Both the position numbers and the translations under genes were made by a program. Below the pieces are notes generated by a model. That model was not told the origin of the DNA, did not search any database, and saw only the letters and a program-made list of their open reading frames with translations. A DNA stretch of 64,000 nt from Rhizobium sp. 32-5/1 (lineage in GTDB: Bacteria; Pseudomonadota; Alphaproteobacteria; Rhizobiales; Rhizobiaceae). The DNA lies in NCBI RefSeq assembly GCF_029537235.1, contig NZ_CP120640.1, forward strand, positions 1 through 64,000. Reading direction: 5' to 3'. Shown one piece after another: positions 27,755-36,327 of this stretch (the stretch's first letter is position 1; every line of letters starts with the position of its first letter).

Positions 27755-28296
27755 TGCCGCTTGCTCCGTGTTTGCATAGCTTCGCCGTCTCGCTTAAAGC
27801 GGGTTCGATCTCAGCCAATTCTCAATTTAGAGGTACTATTACTGGCGAGCCGCTAGGCTTGCTTAAGCCGCATTACAGGTAAAACCGGCCAATTGCGCAA
27901 TAGGGCCAAGGCATGCATTTCCGGCCAAAATAACAGCAGAAACCGCCAAATTTTCGTACTTTACCGCGGCTGCTGCTTAAATAAACTGCATGCTTAAAAC
28001 GTAGGCAGGGTATGATTTTATTGTAGTCAATTTCAATGCGCTCTCGTTTTTAACCTGGAATGGTCCCCAGATTTGCAAAATTCCATTTTACCCGCTTTAG
28101 CAGACCGGTGGCGCAACAGGCCGAGGTCCTGGTGTGCGCGTGTGGCCAAGCCTCAGATGTGTCGCCCGATCATCGGCCCGGAGATCTCGGGCGCACTTGC
28201 GATGCACGGTGTCGATCTCAGCGGTTAAGCTTGTCCGGAAGATGATAATCTGCAAGCTACGACTTCTTCGGGCTGTCATGGCCGTCCCGTGACAGA
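27755..28296. other. Promoter-containing gap upstream of the nitrile hydratase operon
   Basis: No gene is supportable in this stretch. It must hold the promoter for the operon starting at 27754. AT-rich patches and several GGCC-containing repeats (around 27886-27931) are seen. I looked for a sigma-54 promoter (GG-N10-GC) and for a cobalamin riboswitch and found neither. Confidence 0.5.
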
Positions 28297-28322
28297 AAAG
28301 TCCGGACAAGTGCCCGGACTTT
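28297..28322 (-). terminator. Terminator of the hydrolase-MFS operon
   Basis: Nine-base arms AAAGTCCGG / CCGGACTTT enclose an 8-base loop. On the minus strand the stem runs into TTTTCTG, a short U-tract, about 80 bases beyond the MFS stop. Confidence 0.65.
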
Positions 28323-28400
28323 CGATGCGGTTCTCAAGGCAGTGGGGCGGGAGCCATATTCACCGAAGTCCCCTGCGCGGGGCGCCCCTCGTTGTAAAGA

Positions 28401-30023
28401 TTATGTGTTCAGATCGCGCCCCCGCGTTTCCGGAAGGAGAAGTGCACCAATCACTGCCGTCAAACCGGCAATGGCGACTGTGTACCAGAGACCACCGAAG
28501 ATATTTCCTGTCGTGAGCACAACTGCCGTTGCCACGAAAGGCGCAAATCCACCGATCCATCCATTGCCGAGTTGCAGGGCAACCGAAACACCGCTGTAGC
28601 GTATCCGAACGGGAAAGAGTTCAACCAGAAGCGCCCCGAGCGGTCCGTAGACCATTGTCGCGAGGAAAACCAAGGCAAAGAGCACGAGGACGACCATGGG
28701 ACCATTCGGCTGGACCGGGGCCTTTGCCACCGGCATCCCCACTTCCGTCAGGGCGGCAACGAGCTCGCCCTCATTCATGGATTTCGCCTCACCGCCATTG
28801 ATCTGGATTCGGAGAGGCTCGCCATCAACCTTCACGGTGTAAGGTACGGCACGCCCAGTTAGCAACGCCTTCGCCTTTTGGCATTCCGTCGTTGCCTGCG
28901 GCCGGAACAATTGCCCGATAAAGGATTGATCATGGTCGCAATCATTGCCCACCAGCACCAAGGAGGTTTTGGCACGGAACTCCGTCAGCGCCGGATTGCC
29001 ATAGGTTGCCAGCGCTTGGAAAAGTGGCATGATCAGCAGAGCCGACAGGGCGCATCCGGTTACGACAATCCACTTCCGCCCAATCCTGTCGGAAAGCCAG
29101 CCGAAGAACAGGAAGAACGGGGTGCCGAGTGTGAGCGCCACGAGAAGGTAGAAGTTCGCCTGATCATGAGTCATCTTGAGGATGGTCGTCATGAAATACA
29201 GGCTGTAGAAATGGCCCGTGTACCAGATGACCGCCTGACCCGCGACGACGCCGAAGATCGCTACCAGCACAAGGCGCAAGTTCTTGCGATCACCTAAGGT
29301 CTCGGCGATTGGGTTCTTCGAGCCTTTTCCTTGCGCCTTCATTTCCTTAAAGACCGGCGACTCATGCAGTTTGAGGCGGATGTAGAGCGACAGGATCAAA
29401 AGCAGGATTGAACCAATGAAGGGTATGCGCCATCCCCAGCTCGCAAAATCCTCCGCCGACAACGAGGATCGGCAAAGAACGATCACGATCAGTGACAGGA
29501 ATAGGCCAAGCGTTGCGGTGATCTGAATCCAGCTTGTCGTGAGGCCTCGCCGGTCGGGGTCGGAATGTTCTGCAACGTAGGTGACGGCACCACCGAACTC
29601 GCCGCCGACCGCCAGACCCTGTAGCAGGCGCAGTCCCACAAGCAGGGCGGGAGCTGCCCATCCGATTGACTCGTAGGTGGGCAACAGGCCAATTGCTGCG
29701 GTGGCGAGGCCCATGATCAGCATGGTCACGAGGAAGGTTTTCTTCCGGCCGACAAGGTCACCGAGCCTGCCAAAGACGATTGCACCAAAGGGTCGAAGGA
29801 CGAAGCCCGCGCCGAAGGTCGCAAGCGCGGCGAGCAAAGCCGCGGTTTCATTACCCTTTGGGAAAAACAACGTGCTGAAGAAGGCGGCTAGGGATCCGTA
29901 GATAAAGAAGTCATACCATTCGAAAACGGTTCCGAGCGCGGCCGCAAAAACGGTCCGTTTCGTGTTGCGGTCCAGATCGTGCGCCTTTGGCTTGATCTGT
30001 GAAGTCATCTCTTGAACAGACAT
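28401..30023 (-). CDS. MFS transporter of the metabolite:H+ symporter type
   Basis: The product of about 540 aa shows the MHS-type start TVFEWYDFFIYGSLAAF, the loop motif GRLGDLVGRKKTF, and a second GWLSDRIGRKW between the two halves. Twelve membrane segments are expected. An extra hydrophilic insert of about 90 residues (around 360-450, with CDHD and TTEC cysteines) lies in the second half and is probably periplasmic. It imports a small organic acid or osmolyte-like compound. The ATG at 30023 has GGGAGGCTCAC upstream. It is co-transcribed with the alpha/beta hydrolase at 30037 under a sigma-54 promoter. Confidence 0.87.
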   Translation of the reverse strand: MSVQEMTSQIKPKAHDLDRNTKRTVFAAALGTVFEWYDFFIYGSLAAFFSTLFFPKGNETAALLAALATFGAGFVLRPFGAIVFGRLGDLVGRKKTFLVTMLIMGLATAAIGLLPTYESIGWAAPALLVGLRLLQGLAVGGEFGGAVTYVAEHSDPDRRGLTTSWIQITATLGLFLSLIVIVLCRSSLSAEDFASWGWRIPFIGSILLLILSLYIRLKLHESPVFKEMKAQGKGSKNPIAETLGDRKNLRLVLVAIFGVVAGQAVIWYTGHFYSLYFMTTILKMTHDQANFYLLVALTLGTPFFLFFGWLSDRIGRKWIVVTGCALSALLIMPLFQALATYGNPALTEFRAKTSLVLVGNDCDHDQSFIGQLFRPQATTECQKAKALLTGRAVPYTVKVDGEPLRIQINGGEAKSMNEGELVAALTEVGMPVAKAPVQPNGPMVVLVLFALVFLATMVYGPLGALLVELFPVRIRYSGVSVALQLGNGWIGGFAPFVATAVVLTTGNIFGGLWYTVAIAGLTAVIGALLLPETRGRDLNT

Positions 30024-30036
30024 GTGAGCCTCCCAC

Positions 30037-30867
30037 TCAAACGGTTTGATGCGAGAGGCCTGTGCCGCTCGACCGAGAAAAACGAATATCGCAGTCCTTG
30101 AGAAAGCTCTCGAGGACATGGTTGAAGACCTGCGGCTGCTCGAGCATTGGGAAATGACCCGCGTCCGCTATAACCTCAAGCCGGCTTTCCGGAATACCCT
30201 CTGCGAGAATAACGGATTCGCCGGGTGGCGTGATGATGTCCTCAGTGCCGACCACGACCAGCGTGGGTACGCCGATATCGTGAAGATTGGCCCGGCTGTC
30301 CGACGCATTGAGTGAGGCGATCGCCTCCCGTGCAACAAAAGCCGGCGTTTGGGCAACCTCTTGTCTGGCAAATTCGACAAGGTCTCTGCCGGCTGTACGG
30401 CCGAATGAGCGCTCGATGACATTCTGGCTCGCATGGACAACGCCGTGGTCATCGATGGCCTTGAGAACATTGTCGACGTTGACATCCGCCCCAAGTCCGT
30501 GGGGCGTTGCCCCGACAAGCACAAGCGCGCGGACACGCTCGGGGTGGGACAGGGTAAAGGTCTGCGCCACCGTTCCTCCCATTGAGAGGCCGACGAGAAT
30601 GGCTTCGTCGATTTCGAGTGCACGATAGACCGCAAGGATATCATTTGCGAAGGCCGCGATTGTGTAGCTGCGTCCCTCCGGTCGTGGCGATACACCGTGT
30701 CCCGGAAGATTGATGCGGATGACCCTGTAACGGGACGAGAACGCCTCAATTTGCTCCCGCCAGAATTGGGCTGTGGTCGTGAACCCGTGCACGAACACAA
30801 GCGGCAAACCGGCGCCCGACACGTGCACAACCGTATCGCCGATTGTCATGGTTTCGATATGCATCAT
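30037..30867 (-). CDS. Alpha/beta hydrolase
   Basis: The 276-aa product shows the complete triad context: oxyanion region FVHGFTTTAQFW, nucleophile elbow GLSMGG (Ser95), Asp in VVGTEDIITPP and His in ADAGHFPMLEQP. It resembles 3-oxoadipate enol-lactonase / esterase-type hydrolases of about 260-280 aa. First gene of the sigma-54-dependent operon with an MFS transporter, so it probably hydrolyses an ester or lactone of the imported compound. GGGGAGCAG precedes the ATG. Confidence 0.85.
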   Translation of the reverse strand: MMHIETMTIGDTVVHVSGAGLPLVFVHGFTTTAQFWREQIEAFSSRYRVIRINLPGHGVSPRPEGRSYTIAAFANDILAVYRALEIDEAILVGLSMGGTVAQTFTLSHPERVRALVLVGATPHGLGADVNVDNVLKAIDDHGVVHASQNVIERSFGRTAGRDLVEFARQEVAQTPAFVAREAIASLNASDSRANLHDIGVPTLVVVGTEDIITPPGESVILAEGIPESRLEVIADAGHFPMLEQPQVFNHVLESFLKDCDIRFSRSSGTGLSHQTV

Positions 30868-30903
30868 TTCTGCTCCCCTTTAGGTTTCTACACCGGGAGC
30901 ATC

Positions 30904-30918
30904 GCAAGGGGCGGGCCA
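30904..30918 (-). promoter_or_regulatory. Sigma-54 promoter of the hydrolase-MFS operon
   Basis: Read on the minus strand: TGGCCCGCCCCTTGC, matching the -24/-12 consensus TGGCAC-N5-TTGC with the invariant GG and GC ten bases apart. Transcription would begin about 12 bases on, roughly 25 bases before the hydrolase ATG. The divergent gene encodes a sigma-54 activator with the GAFTGA loop, which supports the assignment. Confidence 0.75.
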
Positions 30919-31039
30919 GTTGGCGGTTTCGGAGGGTCACCATTGCTCAACCAGCTGGAAACATGTGCAAATTTCGAAACCTCCTCGCCGATCGACAAAC
31001 ACTTGTCCGTGAGTATCCCGCACACACCGTCACCTAATA

Positions 31040-31067
31040 GAGACACATATTGTCTCGCTTTAGAGAC
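31040..31067. promoter_or_regulatory. Likely enhancer (upstream activator) site
   Basis: GAGACACATATTGTCTC (31040-31056) is a palindrome, GAGACA-N5-TGTCTC. It overlaps a second one, GTCTC-N6-GAGAC (31052-31067). The pair lies about 120-160 bases upstream of the sigma-54 promoter and just before the activator gene, as expected for binding of the enhancer-binding protein. Confidence 0.6.
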
Positions 31068-31128
31068 GATTAGTCGGTAGAGTGACAGTGACGCAATTTC
31101 ATTGGGGTTCCAACCAGGTCAGGCTGAG

Positions 31129-32481
31129 ATGACGCTTCCGGAGTGGTTCGCAGGTTCATCGGAAGAAGCCGGGTTTCTCCGTCTCGTGCTCGATCATGTC
31201 TCAGACTGTCTGGTCGCCGTCGATACAGCCGGGACAATCGTCCTGATCAATGAGCCCTACTGCCGGCTGCTCGGCGGTGAGGCCGATGACTTCCTCGGGC
31301 GCCACATAACCGATGTGGTAGGGCCACAGACCAAGCTACATTTCGTTGCACGCGGGATCGGCACCCATGTCGGTTATCCGCTCGAGGTTCGTGGCCATAA
31401 ACTGGTAACGAAGCAAGTTCCAGTGCACCGGGACGGCAAGATCATCGGCGCGGTCGGGCTTGCCCTCTTCTCTGACTATGATGCCTTGAAGAAGACCTAC
31501 AGCCGCATATCGAAAGCGGAACTCGCCATTCCGCAACGTCCTAGAGCGTGGCAATCGAAGTTCAGCCTGAATGACATCATCGGCACGGGTGAGTTGATGG
31601 ATTCCTATCGTGACGCCATCAAGGTGGCCGCTGCGTATGATTTGCCTGTGATGATTTGTGGCGAGACCGGCGCGGGCAAGGAACTGGCCGCGCATGCCCT
31701 TCATGCACTGTCGGATAGGCGTAGTGGACCCTTTGTGTGGGTCAACTGCGCGTCCATTCCCAGCGAGCTGATTGAAGCCGAGCTCTTTGGTTACGAAGGC
31801 GGTGCTTTCACGGGCGCTCGCAGCCAAGGCAAACCGGGCAAGTTTGAGCTTGCCACAGGCGGCGTGCTTTTCCTGGACGAGATCGGCGACATGCCGCTCG
31901 CCCTTCAGGGCAGTTTGTTGCGCGTTCTGCAGATGAACGAAATCGTACGTGTCGGCGGTACCAATCCGGTCAGTATCGACTCGAGCATCGTCTGCGCGAC
32001 CAATAGAGCTCTTCTTGACCTGGTGAAGGTGGGCCGCTTTCGCGAGGACCTGTATCACCGGCTGAATGTTTTGCCGATCAACGTCCCTCCCCTGCGGCAT
32101 AGGAACGATATCCCACACCTTGCCGAGTGCTTGCTTGCGCGCATCGCAGGTCGGCTTGGTAAGCCCACACCAAACCTGACCGATCACGATCGCAATCTGT
32201 TGATGGGATATGCATGGCCAGGAAACGTGCGCGAGCTCGAAAACGCGCTGACGCGAATGATCATTACCGGGACACTCGCCATTTCTGCCCAGGAGGTTTC
32301 CTCAACCCCGGCGGAGCCAGACGCAACGCCACCACTCAAAGACAGGATCCGATCCCAAACGGACGCGGAGATCCGCTCCGCTCTCAAACAAACGCGCGGT
32401 AACAGGAGCCGTGCCGCTGAATTGCTCGGTATCAGCCGGGCCCACCTCTATCGCCTTCTCAAGGAGCCGGGCGCAAAATAG
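31129..32481 (+). CDS. PAS-containing sigma-54-dependent activator
   Basis: With the ATG at 31129 the product is 450 aa. A PAS domain (about residues 15-115) senses a signal. The AAA+ domain has Walker A GETGAGKE near 178-185, the sigma-54 contact loop GAFTGA near 225-230, and VLFLDEIGDMPL as Walker B. A Fis-type helix-turn-helix (NRSRAAELLGISRAHLYRLL) ends the protein. The layout resembles RocR-type activators. It is divergent from the hydrolase-MFS operon, whose sigma-54 promoter it should activate. Confidence 0.92.
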   Translation: MTLPEWFAGSSEEAGFLRLVLDHVSDCLVAVDTAGTIVLINEPYCRLLGGEADDFLGRHITDVVGPQTKLHFVARGIGTHVGYPLEVRGHKLVTKQVPVHRDGKIIGAVGLALFSDYDALKKTYSRISKAELAIPQRPRAWQSKFSLNDIIGTGELMDSYRDAIKVAAAYDLPVMICGETGAGKELAAHALHALSDRRSGPFVWVNCASIPSELIEAELFGYEGGAFTGARSQGKPGKFELATGGVLFLDEIGDMPLALQGSLLRVLQMNEIVRVGGTNPVSIDSSIVCATNRALLDLVKVGRFREDLYHRLNVLPINVPPLRHRNDIPHLAECLLARIAGRLGKPTPNLTDHDRNLLMGYAWPGNVRELENALTRMIITGTLAISAQEVSSTPAEPDATPPLKDRIRSQTDAEIRSALKQTRGNRSRAAELLGISRAHLYRLLKEPGAK

Positions 32482-32563
32482 CTTGCCTTCAAGGAAGTCG
32501 CCCCGTTTTCAGCCGCAAACAATTCCCGCCGCCTTGGCTCGCGTGGTCGGGCAAGACAAACGC

Positions 32564-33721
32564 TCAGCCAAAATCCAGAGCCTCCAGGATGTCTTCGATA
32601 AGATCCTCGGCATCCTCCAGGCCGACGGAGCAGCGGATGACGTCATCTCCAAGCGCGTCGCAAAGACCGCCTCCTGAAAGGGACAGGTGGCGGGTGCTGG
32701 TGAGGCGGGCCGAATGGCATATGAGGCTGCCGACCTCTGCCAGATTGACGCCCGACTGTATAAGCCGCAGTCTGCTGATCATCGCCGTGGCACCATCCCT
32801 GCCCGCACGAAGGCCGAAAGCCAACATTCCCGAGCCACCTGACATCTGCCTGCGAGCGATTGAATGGTTCGGGTGAGATGGAAGAAAGGGATATCTTACC
32901 CACGCCACTGCCGGATGGGTTTCCAATGTCAGCGCGATCGCATGGGCGGCGGAACTGTGCCGATCCATCCTGAGAGCAAGTGTTTTCACACCACGAAGGA
33001 TGAGGAACGAAGCCTGCGGTGAAATCACGGTCGCCTCAGGAAAACGAAGGCTGGTTTCCCGCAGTTTTTGAATGGTTGCGGTGTCTCCCAGCAGGGCGCC
33101 GCCGAGTGTGTCGCCATGACCGTTGATGTATTTGGTAAGTGATTGCAGGACAATATCGGCGCCGTGCTCAATCGGGCGCTGCAAGGCTGGCGAAGCGAAT
33201 GTGCTGTCAACGACGATCTTGAGGCCGCAGGAGCGACCGCATTTTGCGATTGCAGCAATGTCGAGGATGTCGCCGAGAGGATTTGTCGGCGTATCAAAAT
33301 AAATGAGACGCGTTCGAGGTGTCACCGCACGGTAGATGTTTGCCGGAAGCGACAGATCAACCGGGACCATTGTGATGCCGGCCCGCGTTAGCGTCTTCTC
33401 CATCAGAGCGGCCGTATCGGTACAAACTTGTCTGTGGACAATCATCTCGTCGCCTTCGGAGAGAAGCGCCAGTGCGAGCATATTGAAGGCGGCCAACCCT
33501 GATGAAAGGACCAAGCCGGCCTCGGCTCCTTCGAGGCGAGCCAATGTCTTCTCGAGCATGTCCGTCGCAGAGTGGGCGTTGTTGTCTGCACCGCTGATTT
33601 CTCTGACCAATTGAGCGGGACGGTTCAATGACAGGTCGACCGGTTGGTGGATAGCACGCGTCGAGAATCCGAGTTCGTCGAACTCCGGATCGGCCGCATC
33701 TAACTCATCGCGATCTCGCAT
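32564..33721 (-). CDS. Atypical Cys/Met-metabolism PLP lyase, paralogue of the canavanine lyase
   Basis: Fold-type I PLP enzyme of about 385 aa. The PLP-binding lysine is in QSLTKYINGHGD (near residue 197) and the Asp in VVDSTFASPA. The usual Tyr-x-Arg element before the NPT motif is replaced by GADNNAHSATDMLEKTL, so the phosphate-binding tyrosine and arginine from the partner subunit seem lost; this is unusual. The start is uncertain: the frame opens to 33814, and I prefer the ATG at 33721 because GAGG lies nine bases upstream. It is convergent with the sigma-54 activator and next to the canavanine island. A methionine- or homoserine-derivative lyase role is possible. Confidence 0.78.
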   Translation of the reverse strand: MRDRDELDAADPEFDELGFSTRAIHQPVDLSLNRPAQLVREISGADNNAHSATDMLEKTLARLEGAEAGLVLSSGLAAFNMLALALLSEGDEMIVHRQVCTDTAALMEKTLTRAGITMVPVDLSLPANIYRAVTPRTRLIYFDTPTNPLGDILDIAAIAKCGRSCGLKIVVDSTFASPALQRPIEHGADIVLQSLTKYINGHGDTLGGALLGDTATIQKLRETSLRFPEATVISPQASFLILRGVKTLALRMDRHSSAAHAIALTLETHPAVAWVRYPFLPSHPNHSIARRQMSGGSGMLAFGLRAGRDGATAMISRLRLIQSGVNLAEVGSLICHSARLTSTRHLSLSGGGLCDALGDDVIRCSVGLEDAEDLIEDILEALDFG

Positions 33722-33965
33722 GAACTTGTACCTCATCGGTGGACTAGACCAATCAATCTCTGTTCCAGACGGTATTCGAATATCGGCCGCTGCGGCCATC
33801 CGGTCGGCGCGCATTAGGGTGCGCCAGTGAAGATGAGCGTGACCATCGATGTGGCGTTAGGCTCACGGCGTTCGATTTCAGGAGACGGCCGGTGCATGCG
33901 GCAACGTTTTTTGCTCCGCCAACCCAAAAGTGCTTCGGTCCGACCTCAAGCAGAAGCAGTTGTAT

Positions 33966-34592
33966 TTACAGGCCGCCCGTTCTCACGCGCGGACGCTGCA
34001 GCTCCGCGACAGTCATTACAAAGCGGAGCTCCTCCTTGCCACAATTCATGTAGGCATGTTTGTCTTCCGTCCGTGCCAAAACCGAAGAGCCCGCTTTAAC
34101 GAGGTGCTCACTGTCAGCCAGTTTCAAGGTAAGCGCACCGGTTTCCACATTCAGCAGTTCGAGTGTTCCGGCCGAATGGCCGGGCGATTCGAAAACCTCA
34201 CCGGGAAACAGCGTCCAGCGCCAAAGCTCGATTTCATCCGGCCCGTGGGTCCCAACCAGGAGAGTGGCACTCCCGCCCTTCGGACCGCGCCAAAGGACGG
34301 AGGCGTCCTCAGGTGGAACGATGCGCACAGGCACGTTGACTGCGACCCCGACGAAATCGGCGACAGAAACGCCCAATGCGGTCGCTGCTCGGCAGAGCGT
34401 CGCAATGCTCGGGTTTGCGCTGCCCTTTTCAATTTCGACCAGCATGCCTTTGCTGACGCCGGATTTGCGCGACAACTCATCGAGTGTCAGGCCATTCTGT
34501 TTCCTGAACAATTTGAGGTTCTGGGACACGGTTGCACTGACGCGTTCGACGTCGGTGACCGCTTCGGTCGATATATTGACTTTCTTTTCCAT
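33966..34592 (-). CDS. XRE-family regulator with cupin domain
   Basis: The 208-aa product has an N-terminal helix-turn-helix (GLTLDELSRKSGVSKGMLVE, about residues 34-53, then IEKGSANPSI) and a C-terminal cupin with the GTLELLNVETGALTLKL strand set. This layout senses a small ligand. It is divergent from the B3/B4 gene across only 43 bases and so likely controls the canavanine operon. Regulators of this type are found beside canavanine-utilisation genes as I recall. Confidence 0.87.
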   Translation of the reverse strand: MEKKVNISTEAVTDVERVSATVSQNLKLFRKQNGLTLDELSRKSGVSKGMLVEIEKGSANPSIATLCRAATALGVSVADFVGVAVNVPVRIVPPEDASVLWRGPKGGSATLLVGTHGPDEIELWRWTLFPGEVFESPGHSAGTLELLNVETGALTLKLADSEHLVKAGSSVLARTEDKHAYMNCGKEELRFVMTVAELQRPRVRTGGL

Positions 34593-34635
34593 GGTCAGTA
34601 TTATAGACTAAATTGGTCAATGGGAGCTAGAGGGC
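34593..34635. promoter_or_regulatory. Divergent control region of the XRE and B3/B4 genes
   Basis: The region contains a minus-strand TATAAT and the interrupted palindrome GACTAAATTGGTC, plus two TGGTCA copies (near 34593 and 34614). At 43 bases it is too short for two independent promoters without overlap, so the regulator probably represses both genes from one site. Confidence 0.5.
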
Positions 34636-35322
34636 ATGTTGGAATTTCCGGTCATCGATAAAGAAATCGCAAACATCGCACCAGACTTTCGCGCGATCAG
34701 CGTCTTCGTTGATATCAAGGATGACACGCGCGGCACCATAGCCAGAAATGTGCTGGAAGAGGCTTGTGATTTTGTCCGAGCTGGAGGGCCAGCCTGGAGT
34801 GAAGCACATCTGGCAAGTTGGTCCGACACCTATAGCCGGTTTGGAGCAAAACCAAATCGCACGCCCTGTTCTGCACAGGCGCTGAAGAAGCGGGTGGAGA
34901 AGGACGGCCGTATCCCTTCGATCAACCCGATCGTCGATCTCTACAACGCAGTCAGCTTACGTTTTGCCATACCGGTCGGTGGAGAAAACTTCGACGCCTA
35001 TGTCGGCAAGCCACAGCTGTCTGTTGCCGACGGAACCGAAGTGTTCGACACGGTGATGAACGGAGAGGCGGTCATCGAAAACCCTACCAAGGGTGAAGTC
35101 ATCTGGCGCGACGATATCGGTGTCACGTGCCGGCGCTGGAACTGGCGGCAAGGTACCCGGACCCGACTGGAGACGCTGGGCGGACGGATGTGGTTCATCT
35201 TGGAAAGTTTGGCGACAATGCCTGAGGAGGCGCTAGAGGAGGCGGCCAACATGCTGGTGAACGGTTTAAGGCAACTGGCACCAGGCTGTGAGGTCTACAG
35301 ACACAAGATTATAGCCGGCTAA
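34636..35322 (+). CDS. ctdA: B3/B4 domain protein, probable canavanyl-tRNA(Arg) deacylase
   Basis: The 228-aa product is a stand-alone B3/B4 domain like the editing domain of the phenylalanyl-tRNA synthetase beta subunit, with PSINPIVDLYNAVSLRFAIP (residues about 93-112) as the family's central motif. As I recall, stand-alone B3/B4 proteins linked to canavanine degradation (CtdA) remove canavanine mischarged onto tRNA-Arg and so prevent its incorporation. The neighbouring gamma-lyase, homoserine dehydrogenase and transporter genes make that role likely here. The start has GGGAGCTAGAGGGC upstream. Confidence 0.8.
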   Translation: MLEFPVIDKEIANIAPDFRAISVFVDIKDDTRGTIARNVLEEACDFVRAGGPAWSEAHLASWSDTYSRFGAKPNRTPCSAQALKKRVEKDGRIPSINPIVDLYNAVSLRFAIPVGGENFDAYVGKPQLSVADGTEVFDTVMNGEAVIENPTKGEVIWRDDIGVTCRRWNWRQGTRTRLETLGGRMWFILESLATMPEEALEEAANMLVNGLRQLAPGCEVYRHKIIAG

Positions 35323-35387
35323 CGCGCCGGCGGTAAATCCGAGACAATGGCAGGGTGAGGAACGTGCGCCGTTTAGGCGGCGCGTGC

Positions 35388-35408
35388 GGACGTTCGCGTC
35401 CATTTTTT
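35388..35408 (+). terminator. UUCG-loop terminator after ctdA
   Basis: GGACG-TTCG-CGTCC followed by ATTTTTT is a classic intrinsic terminator with a stable tetraloop. A second GC-rich hairpin (GCGCCG-N6-CGGCGC, about 35367-35384) precedes it. It either ends the ctdA transcript or works as an attenuator in the leader of the transporter operon that starts about 100 bases later. Confidence 0.75.
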
Positions 35409-35506
35409 ACACTCGCAACCACGAATGATGGCGCTGTCAGATACGGCGATGGCGAAGCTTTGCCCGCGGAGGAGTGGGCCAACGCTCGCAAGTCAATGGA
35501 GGTGAA

Positions 35507-36288
35507 ATGTACATCGAAACAGTCAAGCCAGCTTTGCTGGTGAGCGACGTTCACAAGAGCTACGGCGCGCACAAGGTGCTGAAGGGGATCTCCTTTCAGC
35601 GGAGAAGGGCGACGTGGTCTCGATCATCGGATCTTCGGGCTCAGGAAAGAGCACGTTCCTGCGCTGCATCAACTTCCTCGAAATTCCTGACCAAGGAACC
35701 TTCCAGATCAACGGCGAAGACGTGATCTTCCGCAAGGGCCGTGACGGCAAATGCCACCCCGCCAACTGGCGGCAGATCGAGAGGCTGAGAAGTGGCCTCG
35801 GCATGGTCTTCCAGAGCTTCAATCTCTGGCCGCACATGACCATTCTCCAGAACGTCATCGAGGCCCCGATCCACGTCCTGCGTATCGAGCGCAAAGCGGC
35901 GATCGAAAAGGCCGAGGCGCTACTGGCCAAAGTCGGTCTCTACGACAAGAAGGACACCTACCCCGCCTTCCTTTCCGGCGGCCAGCAGCAACGTGCGTCG
36001 ATTGCCCGCGCGCTCTGCGTCGATCCGGCAGTGATGCTGTTTGATGAACCGACCTCGGCACTCGATCCGGAACTCGTCGGCGAAGTGCTCAAGGTCATCC
36101 GTGGGCTGGCCGAGGAAGGCCGCACCATGGTGATGGTCACCCACGAGATGAAGTTCGCACGCGACGTTTCCACCCGCGTCATGTTTTTGCACCAGGGCCA
36201 GGTCGAGGAACTCGGCCCTCCGGCCCAGGTCTTTGGTGCACCCACCAGCGCACGCTGCAAGGAGTTTGTTGCAGCCGGTTCGCACTAA
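35507..36288 (+). CDS. Amino-acid ABC transporter ATPase (one frameshift)
   Basis: GGAGGTGAA precedes the ATG at 35507. The first 29 codons are in a different frame from the rest; adding one T to the run at 35594-35596 gives KGISFSAEKGDVVSIIGSSG, the normal start of the P-loop. Walker A GSSGSGKST, signature LSGGQQQR, Walker B VMLFDEPTSALD and the switch VTHEM follow. It is a HisP/GlnQ-type ATPase with about 260 aa after repair. It energises the two permeases encoded at 37162-38581, probably for canavanine uptake. Confidence 0.87.
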
Positions 36289-36327
36289 CCACCACCACCA
36301 TCCCAACAGAAAAAGGGGAACCCTAAG

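Noticed and set aside
27755..28296. Cobalamin riboswitch or sigma-54 promoter before the nitrile hydratase operon
   Set aside because: Neither the conserved B12-box sequence nor a GG-N10-GC pair with suitable flanks was found on the minus strand.
35323..35506. Possible guanidine riboswitch before the canavanine transporter genes
   Set aside because: The GTGCGCCG stretch faintly recalls guanidine-III RNA, but the remaining consensus is absent, and no ykkC or paired ACGR-loop (mini-ykkC) pattern is present.
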